DNA of 64,000 nucleotides from Selaginella moellendorffii (taxonomy: Eukaryota > Streptophyta > Lycopodiopsida > Selaginellales > Selaginellaceae). The notes below the pieces were generated by a model that was not told the DNA's origin, searched no databases, and saw only the letters and a program-made list of their open reading frames with translations. Positions 11,701 to 25,290 of the stretch are shown one piece after another. The stretch is taken from assembly GCF_000143415.4 (NCBI RefSeq), contig NW_003314295.1:186001-250000 (forward strand). The letters run 5' to 3'. Each line of letters starts with the position of its first letter. The first letter of the stretch is position 1. The translations under genes were made by a program, and so were the position numbers.

Positions 11701-14279
11701 TTTGCTACAACCATAGTCCGAGAAAGTGAAGCAATGAATCGGAAAAGACCTCCCGACATTTGATGAATTAGGAACATGAGGAGGAACTGCTGGAAGAACC
11801 TGAAACACTCAAACATAAAATATCAACACTATTTCTCATTAAACATCAATGTAACAAACCTGGCGGCACTAGGAGCAAATCCAACCACGTAGTACGTCAT
11901 GCACACCCAAATTGCTGATTCGAGCAGGGACACTGGAATTCGAGTGATCACGTTAGGAAGAGAAAATGCCCACGCAGGAAATAGCATCTGGTCCCGCTGC
12001 TTGTAAAATACTGGAAGGCGCGCAATGGTCATCGACAACTCCGCAAATCCATTAAACATGACCATGATCAGGCCGAAGAACAAGGCTCCCATGTAGAGAC
12101 TGCCATCGCCAACAGTTCTGTGATGCATTTCGGTCCGGAGAAACACAGTCATCGTGATTACGGCTATAACAATCAGCTGCATTGGAAATTTTAGTATCAG
12201 ATATATAGATTTTAGTCTTTGATAGCATACCTGACAACTTTTGAACACGTAGACGAATGAGTTCCTCTTCATCAAAAGTATCTCCCGCGCCAAGAGAGCC
12301 TTGAAAAGCTCCCAGTTACTAAGAGCGTACTTCTGAGTGACAAGAGCTGCCGGATGGCTTTTACTCTTGTCAAAAGGCCGCGCCAATTCTTCAGCAATGT
12401 TCTGACCGACATGGAACTTTTGAAAGGCATCCGCGAACTCCTGGACAGGTATAAATCTGTATGGCATCCTCTTGTCAGCCCAATACTGTTCCTGGTCTTT
12501 CCTTGACGTGACTTCTTGCAAAAAGTCCGCGACACCTTTCCTCGGAGGACATTTAAATCCCTGCGTCTCGAAGAAATCCAACACGAGTTCCCGGGGCCCC
12601 TGATACACAATCTGCCCCTCCGATAGAAGAATCAAGTCGTCGAAAAGCTCAAACGTCTCGGGAGCAGGCTGGAGCAAGGAGATGACCATGGTAGCATCGA
12701 GCACATGGACAAACTGCCTTAAGCTCTTCACTATCTGAAATGTGGTCGAGCTGTCGAGACCGGTTGAAATCTCGTCCATGAAAAGAGACTTTGCAGGCCC
12801 AACGAGCATCTCTCCTGCAAAATAAACATTTGTCATAAACAAATCGTGACCAAAAAGCTTCCAGGCACCTGTAGTGACACGCTTCTTTTGTCCTCCAGAA
12901 ATACCCCTGCGCATGGCGTCTCCGACAAGTATATCAGAACATACGTCCAAACCCAAAATCTGGAAGCGAAAAAATGCATGAGAACCGCGAATCCTCTTTG
13001 ATCACGATCCAAAACACGCTTACCTTCAGCACATAGTCCGTCACAATGGAGGTCTCCTGACCCTCTATAGCCGACGCCTGTAAGAAGCTCGTAAGAACGC
13101 TGCCAACCAAAAAGTGCTTATTACCTTCATGAACGCATCAACATCAGGATCCGGTTTGATCTTGGCATTTTTCTCCCGTCTTGAAAGCTCCGTTATCATC
13201 TCTAACACAAGTTATAAGAAAGTCAATTCCACTTGCACGCCAACCCAGGACTTTGCTTACGATATCTGCTTCCCACGCCTTGACACCTAGAAGCAAAATC
13301 AAACGTCTCCCTCACTGTCAACTCCCCGCTATGCAAGTCGTGTTGGCTTATGTAAGCAGAAGTCCTTTGAGGCACAAATTCAGTCAATGTGTGGCCATTG
13401 TAGGTGACTCTCCCAGAAACCTGTAAAGTGAAATCGAAGATGAGAACCATCTCCTAAAAGCTGGAGGACTTCCTTACCTTGAGGCTTTGGTCCAACTTTC
13501 CAGAAAGCGCAAGAAGCAGCGTAGTTTTCCCTGCGTTAGGAGGGCCCAGCAGAAGTGTCATCCTGTAGAGAAGTATGAGTACAAGATTTTCGCCGAAAGA
13601 TGCAGCAATTTCATTACCTGGAAGGCTTCACGATACCACTAACGTTGCGCAAAATCGTGAGGACGTGTTTCTTAGAAGGGAGCAAGTGTAGCTTTCCCAA
13701 GATTTGCTGGAAAAACAAATCACAACATAAAAGTAAGAGCCAGAGAGCGATGAAAAGATTTTTTCGTTAATAATACGAACCTGGGACATGTTGATGACAA
13801 AGTTAAACAGCGTCGGTAGAGCTCGCTTGCCGACACGTACAGCAGCTTCGATTTGAAGTCCTTCGTACCTCACCTCGATTTTGGGAAGGTCTATCCCGAC
13901 TCTGAGACAATTGTTCCAAGAGTGAGAAGAAACTCGAGTCAAAACATTTCTACTACCTGTCGATCCTTTCCCGGAGCTTGCGGATGAACATCTCGTTCTC
14001 CGTGTCCGTTGTTGCCAAGAGCTTCTCCACAAGATTCCTCCTCTCCGTGAGGCCCAAGGACTTGACATCAATGTGCTCGTGGCGAGTGCTCCCATGCTCG
14101 CCCACGTTCTTGATTATGGCCGTCCGGAGGCGATCGTATGTGGGAAGCTTCTCCAGCGCGGCCCACTTCAGGGCCTCCTCATCGTCCACCTCCCTGACCG
14201 AGCTGCGCGAGAAGACATTTTCCGTCCACGATCGCGAGCTCGCCGCTCTCATCAGCTCCACGTCGGTCGGAGCCGCCAT
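8723..14279 (-). CDS. Full-size ABCG (PDR-type) ABC transporter, 22 exons
   Basis: Exons (high to low): 14279-13957, 13901-13781, 13706-13618, 13562-13478, 13420-13261, 13201-13125, 13077-13024, 12959-12869, 12814-12231, 12176-11860, 11799-11639, 11583-11320, 11261-11133, 11082-10964, 10907-10575, 10519-10229, 10175-10092, 10031-9898, 9844-9617, 9555-9384, 9319-9065, 8992-8723. They sum to 4341 bases, exactly 1447 codons with stop; all introns are GT-AG and about 45-75 bp. Order is NBD-TMD-NBD-TMD, the reverse topology of PDR pumps. NBD1 has Walker [10 protein letters not shown] (about residue 183), signature [12 protein letters not shown] and Walker [16 protein letters not shown]2 has GVSGAGKTT (about 889), [10 protein letters not shown] and [11 protein letters not shown]. 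The length matches plant PDR proteins (about 1420-1450). Start chosen at [10 protein letters not shown]; an upstream in-frame ATG (14372) would add an unlikely leader. The protein should export hydrophobic compounds across the plasma membrane; the substrate is unknown. Confidence 0.96.
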
Positions 14280-14502
14280 CGCTCCCCCCTTTTCCCCTCT
14301 TTCGCGATGATCCAATGCAATGTTTTCGGCAATATCTGGAATTCCGGGGCGATGCGACCTACAAAATTCCACCCCCGATTCGACGAGCTACCACTAGAAG
14401 TCGATTCGAGCGAGATCCAGATCCCAGATCCTGGCGCTACATCCCTGGATCGATCGAGCCGGAAGAAATGAGGAGAATGGAAAATAGTTTGGGAGCTAGG
14501 GC

Positions 14503-14510
14503 TTTATATA
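14503..14510 (-). promoter_or_regulatory. TATA box of the ABCG gene
   Basis: On the minus strand this reads TATATAAA, preceded at once by GGCCAAT. It lies about 225 bp upstream of the ATG at 14279, leaving a 5' untranslated leader of roughly 190-200 bases. Position and motif fit a core promoter; no transcript data were used. Confidence 0.6.
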
Positions 14511-15258
14511 ATTGGCCTCTTTGGACCATGGCCGAAAACTTCCACAAACAAGCCCATGCTACTCCATGGAAGCTTCTCATTTATACGCTTCTGGGCTGGG
14601 ATTTGATCCGACGGTCCAGACGCTTTCGTGACCCTCTCCTATGGAACATATGGAGAGTCCTCGCCATTAGAAAAAAAACTGTTCTAAGTAGGAGTGCTCT
14701 TCTCGACGCCGCCGCACACGCTTTGGCGTGGATGCAAAGTTTTCTTCCCGGGTTTTTGAGCGAAATTTCGAAATAGAAGCGTTGACAGGGGTGAATATGC
14801 TGCGTACACTAGTTGTTTCAGCAATGGTGTTTGAACACCACCAATAGGATTGGAAAAAAAAATGGTGGTTGTTTCCTCGAATTCGACCGGAATCGTTCGG
14901 CTATTCAATGTGACCTGATCAAAGGTCTTTACAAATTGTAGTAACTTTTGATTACTGAAGAAATTTTATGTTTACTGGAGTTATTTTATTCAATATAATT
15001 CAACTAGTTTGGAGTCAACTTTGATTTGCGATCTTTGAGCAGCATTCAAGATAGTTTTGCTCGGTGGAAGGAGGTCCCGTGCTAATGTAAAACACTTCGG
15101 TTTACTAGCAGTTTTTTAAGTACAACTTGTTGTAGAGTTTGATCTCATTACTAGCAGCTTTTAAATACAATATGTGCTGTCATAAGATCTCGCTGCGCTA
15201 TATGCTAAACATTCGCGTTTGCAAATCAAAAAGCGATTGAGATTCTCATCTTGTAAAC
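14511..15258. other. Intergenic region between ELP3 and the ABCG gene
   Basis: Contains the 3' flank of ELP3 and the upstream region of the ABCG gene, both on the minus strand. No further gene or repeat was recognised. Confidence 0.6.
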
Positions 15259-17391
<2,133 letters not shown>

Positions 17392-17400
17392 TTGCCGCTA

Positions 17401-17425
17401 AAACCCTAACCCAAGAACCCTAAAG
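17401..17425 (-). promoter_or_regulatory. Telo-box motifs in the ELP3 leader/promoter
   Basis: The plus strand reads AAACCCTAA at 17401-17409 and ACCCTAAAG just after, 10-30 bp upstream of the ELP3 ATG. AAACCCTA (telo-box) is a known plant promoter or leader element of translation-related genes. The link to ELP3 regulation is inference. Confidence 0.45.
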
Positions 17426-17429
17426 AAAA

Positions 17430-17664
17430 AGTTGAAATATATTTTTGAGAAAAAGAAAACTATAGTTTGTGCTAATTATTTCTTTCTTTTGGCATTAAAG
17501 AATGAATAACTTTTGAGTTTTAACAATTCAATTGATATTCAAATTTTTATTTATATCAAAATTGGACAATTGTAGCATTGTCATTATCCCATTTATCCCA
17601 TTTGTATATGGGTTGGATTCATATATGGAATTCTTTATGCTAAAATTCTAATGCACACAATTAT
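17430..17664. other. AT-rich spacer upstream of ELP3
   Basis: No coding frame or clear repeat homology was seen. Confidence 0.5.
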
Positions 17665-17948
17665 GAAGTGTTTGGCAGACTTTGCTCAAACAAATGGAAG
17701 AATGTTTATGAAATATTAATCTTAAGACTTAACATTCATAACTCATAGCAATTGTGAAGGTAAACTCAATTATATTGTTAATATCAGATCATGATGATAG
17801 GAGTTTATATGGTGATGCACTAATAGCACTCTATACCATGTATATCAAAAAGATGGCAAATAACTATCTTAATATGAATAATGTAAGTTCATGTTTTTTG
17901 CAATTATCCTTTTGAATGTCTGAACAAACCGTTCTACCAAACCATTTG
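17665..17948 (-). mobile_element. Decayed family A integrase fragment
   Basis: Aligns with the minus-strand copy at about 38030-38335: GTGTTTGGCAGACTTTGCTC near 17672, ATAGGAGTTTATATGG near 17797 and GAATGTCTGAACAAACCGTT near 17914. It is cut at 17948 by the start of the family B LTR, so the family B element landed in or next to it. Confidence 0.75.
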
Positions 17949-19092
17949 TGTAAAGAACCAACTCCCCAAAGTGTCATAAAAAATTCCCAAAACCATGACC
18001 AAAATGATAAAAAGTTTATTAGATGAAACCGAGTCCAAGATTGAGTCTAAGACCGACTCTAAAACTGAGTTCGAGACCGAGTCCAATATTAAGTTTGAGA
18101 TTGACTCCAAGACCGAATTCGATACCAAGTTTGAGATATGAGATTGGGTTTAAAACCAAGTCCGAGGTTGAGTTTGAGACTGAGTCTGAAGTCAGGTCCG
18201 AGATCAAGTCCAAAATTGAGTCCGAAACTGAGTCTAAATACTAATACAGGTTGTGGGGTGAAAGCCCAAAACGATCATCCTATAAAGGGGGTTACAAAGG
18301 GTTCCAAAAGTATAGTAAGGATAGTGGGGTTTAGGAACTAGTTTTGAAAGAATTCTTCAATGGTGTTTCCAAATTGACTTGAGATTAAGACTGGGGTTTA
18401 GGGGTTTTAGATGGGAGTGAGCATGAATTCAGGTGGTGTTAGAGAAGCCACTTAAGGAAGTGTTTAAAAGTAACTCCCACTCCCAGAAGGGAAACCAACT
18501 CCAGTGGTTCTAGCTCATATAAAGTGGTGCCCCACTTGAGTACTATATGGCTCATTGGTCCTCACCCCTTCCCAAAGGCTTGGGCCTTCCCTTTGGGATG
18601 GAAGTGGGGGAGTAAGGGTACCCATACTAGGCCGTTAGGCTATAGTATTTCCCCCCTAGGGTTCTGAAGTAAAAGATGCACCCAGAGCTTGGGATTTAGA
18701 GAGTCCCATAATCAAATATTGTTGTACTAAGGGATGTAAGAATTTAGAGGCTTGAGATTTAGAGGGTCCCATGATCAAGTCTTGTTATACCAAAGGATGT
18801 AAGAACTTGGTGGCTTGGTGTGCTTAGCTATTTGTGTCTGCAAAAAGTGTAGTTGAATCTTAAATCCAATTTAACCCGGAAAGGGGGGATTATGAGAGAA
18901 TTTGGGAATTTCTGGATGGATGGTTAACACTCCATTGCTGGTGCAATGAATGGTTGAAACTAAATAGATCCAAGTAGGAACTGATACAATAGATGGGAAC
19001 TTTGGAAAGGGAACTCAACTAAGGCTAAGGTAGTGGTGGTCAAATAAACAAGGTAAACTAACAAATTGGAAAGGAAAAATTTATGGTTTACA
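17949..19092 (+). repeat. 5' LTR, family B
   Basis: About 1144 bp from TGTAAAGAACC to TTTACA. It contains a six-base periodic purine-rich array (18020-18243), the block GGTGAAAGCCCAAAACGATC (18253) with its downstream AAAGTATAGTAAGGATAGTG, and a long unique part shared with 49064-49756. It is followed by a primer-binding-site remnant. Confidence 0.8.
18020..18243 (+). repeat. Hexamer-periodic GAGTCC/GAGACC array in the LTR
   Basis: Imperfect six-base periodicity built on GAGTCC, GAGACC, GAGTTC and AAGTCC. It gives low-complexity Glu/Ser/Lys open frames on one strand and is not a gene. The same kind of array lies at 45985-46195, 20815-21265 and (reverse) 22525-23055. Confidence 0.85.
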
Positions 19093-19095
19093 ATT

Positions 19096-19107
19096 TGGTA
19101 TTAAATC
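19096..19107 (+). promoter_or_regulatory. Degenerate primer-binding site of B1
   Basis: TGGTATTAAATC sits three bases after the LTR end. It is a decayed form of TGGTATCAGAGC, the complement of initiator tRNA-Met. Confidence 0.6.
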
Positions 19108-19151
19108 TTTTTCCTTAGTTCTAGCTAAAGATAAAGGTGGATTGTTGGGAG

Positions 19152-20557
19152 ATGGCTAAAGCAAGGTATAAAAGAACCAAAACGGAGATAGAACCTCCCT
19201 CGGAGCTAGAGCCTCCAATTGAATAAGAAGCTATGGATGAGGAATCCTTATATGAGGAAGACTCAAGTGAGAAAATTTCTAAACAAGAGTCTGGTGGTGA
19301 GGTTCAGTCATTCAAGGCTTGATTGAACATTCTAGAAGGGCAATTGACACAAATCAATGCCCTGCTAGAGACCCTCATATGCAAACTCAAGTGTGACAAG
19401 AAGCAAAAGAAAAGGCAAAAGATTGCAGATGCTGGTAGTGCAGAAGGCATGGACCTTTTAATAGGGACTGAAGCAGAACCAAACATAGTCAAACAAATTG
19501 AAATAGAATGAGTTCCTCAAGCAGTTCCCAAATACAAACCAAAGCCATCATTGGTCTTTAAGGAAGTGAATGATTATAAGGTGGTAGAGGATTAATTTTA
19601 TAATATAGAGAATTACTTTCGAGCATTGCAGTTACCAAACTCAGAGAAAGTCTTATAGGCAAAACCATATTTAGCAAATAATGCTAAGTATTGATGGAGA
19701 ATAACAGAGGCCAATAAAGGATTGGTGGCCACTTAGGAAATGATAAAGGTGAGGATCTGCACAACTTATATACCTTAGAATGCTACTTTGCACTTAAGGG
19801 ATGAGTTGAGTAGGCTGAAGAAAACAGAAACCATTCAAGTGTATGTGAATGCATTTATGGTGAAGAGGATCTTTGTCACGGATATGGGTGACATGGCTGC
19901 GTTCCATGCTTTTATATCAGGCTTACAAACTTGGGCTTGAAACAAGGTGATGCATTAGAACTCAACCAATATAAGGAAGTATTAGATATAGTTATTAATG
20001 TGCATTTTAATGATAACCTACAAAAGGGGAATACAATAGGGTTGGGGTTCACATTTAGCAAAGGAGATAAACCAAGGGGGATATATAACAGGGGGAAATT
20101 CAAGAAGAATTTTTCTAAGAATGAGTCGTTAAGGTTTTAAAAAGGCAAATCCAGTGGCTAATGAGCAAGTATGTGGGGGAGTCAAATGAAAAGGAACAAA
20201 CCCATTGATAAGAATGTTAAGTCTGCTAGTAGCATGGGAAACAATGTTTTGGCCAAGTTTAATTGCTAGATTTTTTATAAATCTGGGAAAAGCAATATCG
20301 TGGCAAATGCTCTAAGTCGAAAAACAAACTTGAAGTTGGCAATATTTAGCGCGACAACAACATTTTGGAATGATATGCAAATAGTGTATGATGTGATGGT
20401 CTAGCACAAGAAGTGTTGCTAAGGAACCAAGAGGCACGAGATGCTCACTAGAGAGGTGAGCCACCTATGGAAGAGAAAACAGGTTATGTGGAATGCAATG
20501 GACTTATATATTATAAATAGATGAGGGGAATTAAGGAAAGTAGGTTTAGAAAAGTGT
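19152..20557 (+). pseudogene. Broken gag and start of integrase of B1
   Basis: A gag-like frame starts at ATG 19152 (MAKARYKRTKTEIE) and is broken by several stops. A coiled-coil-like stretch lies near 19323-19500 and the region similar to the other copies' gag near 19880-20240. Near 20260 the sequence jumps to text equivalent to the end of RNase H (NIVANALSRK) and the integrase N-terminus, where a family C LTR interrupts it at 20558. Confidence 0.75.
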
Positions 20558-21502
20558 TATGAGACACAAATCCCTAATCCCCAAAGTGGAGCAGAAAAGG
20601 TGCCACATGGTAGTGGTTGAAGTGGAAGTCCAATAAGCGTAACATATTTGGACCAAAGGTTTCAACTTGGAAAGTCAAGTGTGGGAGTAGAACTCCGAAA
20701 AAAGTGCTTGAGGAATGAGCATAAAGCAATTGGTGAATGAGTCTCTAAAAAGGGACACAAGAAGGACTGACATATGGCAAGTGTTGTGACATATAGAAGT
20801 GTCAAGAACGAGTCTGAAAAGGAGTTCGAGAAGGAATCCAAGATGGAGTTCGAGGTAGAATCCGCTGAGATGGAGTTCGAGATGGAGTCCGATATGGACT
20901 CGATATGGAGTCCAAGATAGAGTCTAATATAGACCCAAGATGGACCTAAAATAGAGTCCAAGATAGAGTCCAATATGGATCCAAGATGGACCCGATATGG
21001 ACCTGAAATGAAATTCGAGATAGATCCAATATAGAGTCCGAGATGAACCCAAGATGGAGTCTGAGATGGACCCAAGATGGAGTCTGAGATGGACCCAAAA
21101 TGGAGTCTGAAATGGATCCAAGATGGAGTCTGAAGTCAAGTTCGAGATGGACCTAAGATGGGGTCCGAGGTCGAAGCTGAGAAAGAGACCGAGATTGAGT
21201 TTGAGTTTGAGTTTGAGTCCAAGCCCAAGTCTGAGGCTGAGTCCGAATCCGAGTCCAAGTCTGAGGGTGAAAGCCCAAAGTGATTCTCTCCCAGACCCTA
21301 AGGGGTTTAATGAGCTCCAAACGTATAGTAAGGGGAGGACTCCAGTGGAGCCAGTTTGGCCAGGAAAGGCTAGTGTGACACAGGAAAGCTATACCCATGT
21401 GTTGGGTGATGATATAACCACTGAGGAGTCTAATGCTAGAGTGAATACAAACAAACAAGTGGGGTAGTTTGGTGAAGTGTTCAAGAGTTGGCTTTAGCTC
21501 CC

Positions 21503-23288
21503 TGTTAGCGACTAAATTTTCCATTCTACTTTAGTCACTTAACCACACCTCTGACCACTTGGAGGAGTCTCATTCACAACCTCCATAAGTCCAATCCAGG
21601 ACTTGGGACTTGCTAGCCCCGAGAATGGCATCCATGCCACTCAACATTTGCACTCGGTCCAAGTGCTCCACGTGTCCGATCCCATGACCGACACTCAAAG
21701 GTACCACCGACATAGCAGCCCGTTACGCTAAGGCCATGCCCAATCACCTTTGCCACACTGGTAGTCCAATACCACTTGCATCACCGTCTTGGCTCTCCAA
21801 GACAAAGCAAACTATCCGTGAGTGGTCATCTCAGATCCACTCCTTAGCATCCTTAGGATGCCCACCGACAAGGGGAATAGCCTTCCCCAATATCCCTCTG
21901 TCAGTCCCCACTAAGTCCCTTTCTGCCCCTGGCCGTGTTTGCCAACACTGCCACTGGATCGAGACCCACAGGCCCGACCACTAAGTCCCACGGTCCTCTG
22001 GAACTTCCTCACCACACGACTGTGTCCTTGGTCACTACCCCAGAGGACTGCTCCTCTTCCTTTCCACAGTCTGGGCCTTTGGGACAACATTTCGGAACAC
22101 CGTGGCCTTACGCGAGCCACCTGGGTACTCTCCTCGCCTTCTGCCCTTGGGTGCTCTAGCCATGGGCTTAGAGCGGGTTCTGTTGAGCCACACCAGGTAT
22201 CCAAGTAGGTAGTGCCACCCACACTTGGACTGGGAGCATCGGCCAGTCGATCTCCCGGGGGAACTAGAGCCGGCTCTTGAACACTTCACCAAGCTACCCC
22301 GCTTGTCGGTCCGTGTTCACTCTAGTCTTGGACTTCCCAGTGGTCAGCTCATCACCCAACACTGGGTCTGGCCTTCCTGGGCCAAACTGGCCTTTCTTGG
22401 CCAAACTGGCTCCACTGGGCTCCAACCCCCACACTCTCCCTACTATACTTTTGGAACCCCCCGCAGCCCCCCCCCCCCCTGGGGGACGATCGCTTTGGGC
22501 TTTCACCCAACTGCCTGTATTAGTATTCGGACTTGGACTCGGGCTCGAACTCGGACTCGGACTCGGTCTCGGTCCCGGTTTCGGACTCGGACTCGGTCTC
22601 GGTCTCGGTCTCGGCCTCGGTCTCGGCCTCGGTCTCGGCCTCGGTCTCGGTCTCGGTCTCAGTTCCATCTCGGACTCCATCTCGGACTCCATCTCGGGTC
22701 CATCTCGGACTCCATCTCGGACCCCATCTCGGGTCCATCTCGGACTCCATATCGGACTCCGTCTCGGTCCATCTCGGACTCCATCTCGGACCCCATCTTG
22801 GGTCCATCTCGGACTCCATATCGGACTCTGTCTCGGTCCATCTCGGACTCCTTCTCAGACTCCATCTCGGGTCCATCTCGGACTCCATCTTGGGTCCATC
22901 TCGGACTCCATCTCGGGTCCATCTCGGACTCCATCTCGGGTCCATCTCGGACTCCATCTCGGACTCCTTCTCGGGTCCATCTTGGACTCCACTTCGGACT
23001 CCAACTCGGGTCCATCTCGGACTCCACTTCGGACTCCAACTCGAGTCCATCTCGGACACTTCCACGTGTCATGTGTTGGTCCTTTTGGGTCCCTTTTTGG
23101 AGCCTCGCTTTTTGCTCGCTTCGTGCTCGTTCCTCGAGCACTTCGTTGGGAGTTCCACTCCCGCTCTTGACTTTTCAAGTCGGAGCTTTTGGTCCAAACG
23201 TGTTACGCTTGTTTGGCTCTCGCTTCGGCCACTACCACGTGGCACCCTTCCGGCTCCGCTTTGGGGCCTAGGGATTTTGTGTCTCACA
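21503..23288 (-). repeat. Solo LTR, family C (minus), nested
   Basis: 1786 bp. On the plus strand it runs from TGTTAGCGACTAAATTTTCC to TTTTGTGTCTCACA, so the element orientation is minus (TGTGAGACAC...GCTAACA). It is flanked by CTCCC (21498-21502) and CTCCT (23289-23293), a five-base target duplication with one mismatch. It is GC-richer and better preserved than the LTR it sits in. The long Arg/Ser-rich open frames across 22225-23297 are by-products of its CTCGGT/CTCGGACTCCAT array, not genes. Confidence 0.8.
22525..23055 (-). repeat. CTCGGT and CTCGGACTCCAT periodic array
   Basis: About 530 bp of six-, twelve- and eighteen-base periodic sequence inside the nested LTR. It goes from pure CTCGGT/CTCGGC hexamers (22555-22660) to CTCGGACTCCAT and CATCTCGGGTC units. 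One strand is strongly pyrimidine-biased. It is the best-preserved of the hexamer arrays in the window. Confidence 0.9.
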
Positions 23289-23963
23289 CTCCTCTAGGAG
23301 ATCGAATGATTGATGTTCCCAATCCTACTTGGATATCTAGTGTGGCTTATTGGAACTTTGCTCTAGCCATATGGTTAGGGCACTCAAAGGAGGAAGGTAG
23401 GGAGAGTACCCACAAGGCTTGTATAGGGCCACAATATTTCAAAATGTCATTCCAAAGTCCCAAATTGTGGAAAGAAAAAGAAGTAATCCTTTGGTGTAGT
23501 GACCAAGGATATGGTCATATGGTGAGCAAGTCCTAGAGGATAGTGGGACTTAGTGGTCAAGCCTTTGGGCCTTGACCCAATGGTAGTGTCGGCAAGCGTG
23601 GCCATGGATGAAGACGAACTTGATGGGGATGGAAAAAGGGACATTAGGGAAGGGTATTCCCATGTCTCCGGGCATTCTAAGGGTGTTAAGGTGCGATTAA
23701 GAAATGACCACTCATGGTCAAATGGCCCAATCTTTGAGAGACAGGACTATAATTTAGGTGGTACTTTTGGGTGTCAGTTATGGGATTGGACACTTGGAGC
23801 ACTTGGACTAAGTACAAAGGCTAAGTGGTATAGATGCCATTCACGGGGCTAACATGTCTCCAAGTCCTAAATAGAATTTATAGAGATTATGAGTGAAACT
23901 CCTCTAAATGGTCAAAGATGTGGTTAAGTGATTAAAGTAGAATGGAAAATTTAGTTTCTTATA

Positions 23964-25290
23964 TAGACCTTTTATGGAACACGGTAGAATGCCTAAGAAA
24001 ATAGGCTTACTCAAGAGGAAATATCATTAGCTAGATATGGCTAAAGACATCTAATATTATGTAAAGACATGTCTAGGTCAAAGTTGTGATTAAGGCTAGT
24101 GGGGGTTTGTTACAAAGCCTCTCAATTCTAGATCATCCATGGAAATGTCTTATAATGGACTTTATCATGGGACTCCCCACAAATGAGGAGCTTGATGCAA
24201 TATTTGTTGTAGTCAACCGGTTTAAAAAATGGCACATTTCACACCTACCACAACAAAAGTGAATGCAGAAGGTGTAGCAAAACTGTTTTTCAAATAAATG
24301 GTTCGAGTGTAGGGAAGGTCGGAAGAGATTATCTCAGATCGAGATAAGATCTTCACCAATAAGTTCTAGAGAACTCTCCTAGAGCAGTATCGTACCAAGT
24401 TAAAATTCAGCACAACCTATCACCCACAGACAAGTATTGAGTAATGAGTCAAGTTTGATGGCAATAACACTTCTTGATAGATGGATAAACGAGAAGGGTG
24501 AATAGACAACTGAAGGATTATTTGCAATGCTATATCTTTGGAGACTAAACTGGTTGGGTAAGTCATTTGGGATTTATAAAAATATGCTATAACAATTCAC
24601 TACATTCAAGTGTTGGGGTGAGTCCATGGGAAGTCATCAATAGGCGAGCTATTGAAAGTCCTATAGAACTTGGTATAACCGAGTATCATGGAGAGTTACC
24701 TGCAGTGAAAGCATTCACAATGAAAAGACTCAACATTTGGAATGTAGTGAAGGATTCCTTAGAACAGGCTTAATAAAGGCAAACCAAATATGCAAATCAA
24801 AAGCATCAAGATGTGGAGTTCTAACTTGGGGAAAAGGTGTGGCTAACAATAAAAACCTAAGGTTACCAAGTGGGATTAGTTGAAAGTTGACCCAAAGGTA
24901 AAGTGCATGTATTCTTGGAAATGAGCTAATCTTGAGTTCCTTAAGTAGGTTCATGGGGCCCTATGAAATTGAGGCTCGAATTGGTAAAGTGGCTTACTGC
25001 TTTTAACTTCCTCGAGAGATAGGGAAGATGCACCTTGTGTTCCACGTGAACTTGCTCAAGTTGTACTTTGAGAACTCACTTGTAAGGACCAAATAAGACC
25101 TTACTCAAGGTTATCCAAGGGGAGGAAGAATACAAGATTGAGGCCATCCTCAATGTGCACAAGAACAAATGACAAAGACACAATGTGAAGGTGTTCCATA
25201 TAAAGCGGAAAGAATTTCCACTTTGTGAAGCAACATGGGAACCAAAGGAGAACCTGGTGAATGTGTGAGATTTAATGGACGAATGTTTAC
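23964..25290 (+). pseudogene. Broken integrase and chromodomain of B1
   Basis: Integrase zinc-finger remnant (about 23966-24110), core with MDFIMGLP (24158) and IISDRDKIFTN (24331), and a C-terminal part with SPWEVINRRAI (24622). A GPY/F-like part follows (GPYEIEARIGK near 24957), then a chromodomain remnant (EAILN...FPLCEATWEPKENL, about 25135-25260). Numerous stops and frame changes. The chromodomain places family B among the chromoviruses. Confidence 0.75.

Larger units (their letters stand above)
20558..23963 (+). repeat. Solo LTR, family C (plus), split by a second family C LTR
   Basis: Left part 20558-21502, right part 23289-23963, together about 1.6 kb. It begins TATGAGACACAAAT (decayed TGTGAGACACAAAA), carries the purine hexamer array and the GGGTGAAAGCCCAAAG block, and ends TTAGTTTCTTATA (decayed TTAGTCGCTAACA). 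It interrupts the B1 integrase, whose text resumes with GACCTTTT at 23966. The flanking duplication is too decayed to call. The assignment rests on its match to the inverted LTR inside it. Confidence 0.75.

Noticed and set aside
14280-14372. Upstream in-frame ATG extending the ABCG protein by 31 residues
   Set aside because: The extension is unlike PDR N-termini, while ATG 14279 gives a typical start and length.
22225-23297. Long open frames up to 348 residues rich in Arg/Ser or Gly/Leu
   Set aside because: They arise in several frames on both strands from the CTCGGT/CTCGGACTCCAT array of an LTR. No start context, domain or codon signal.
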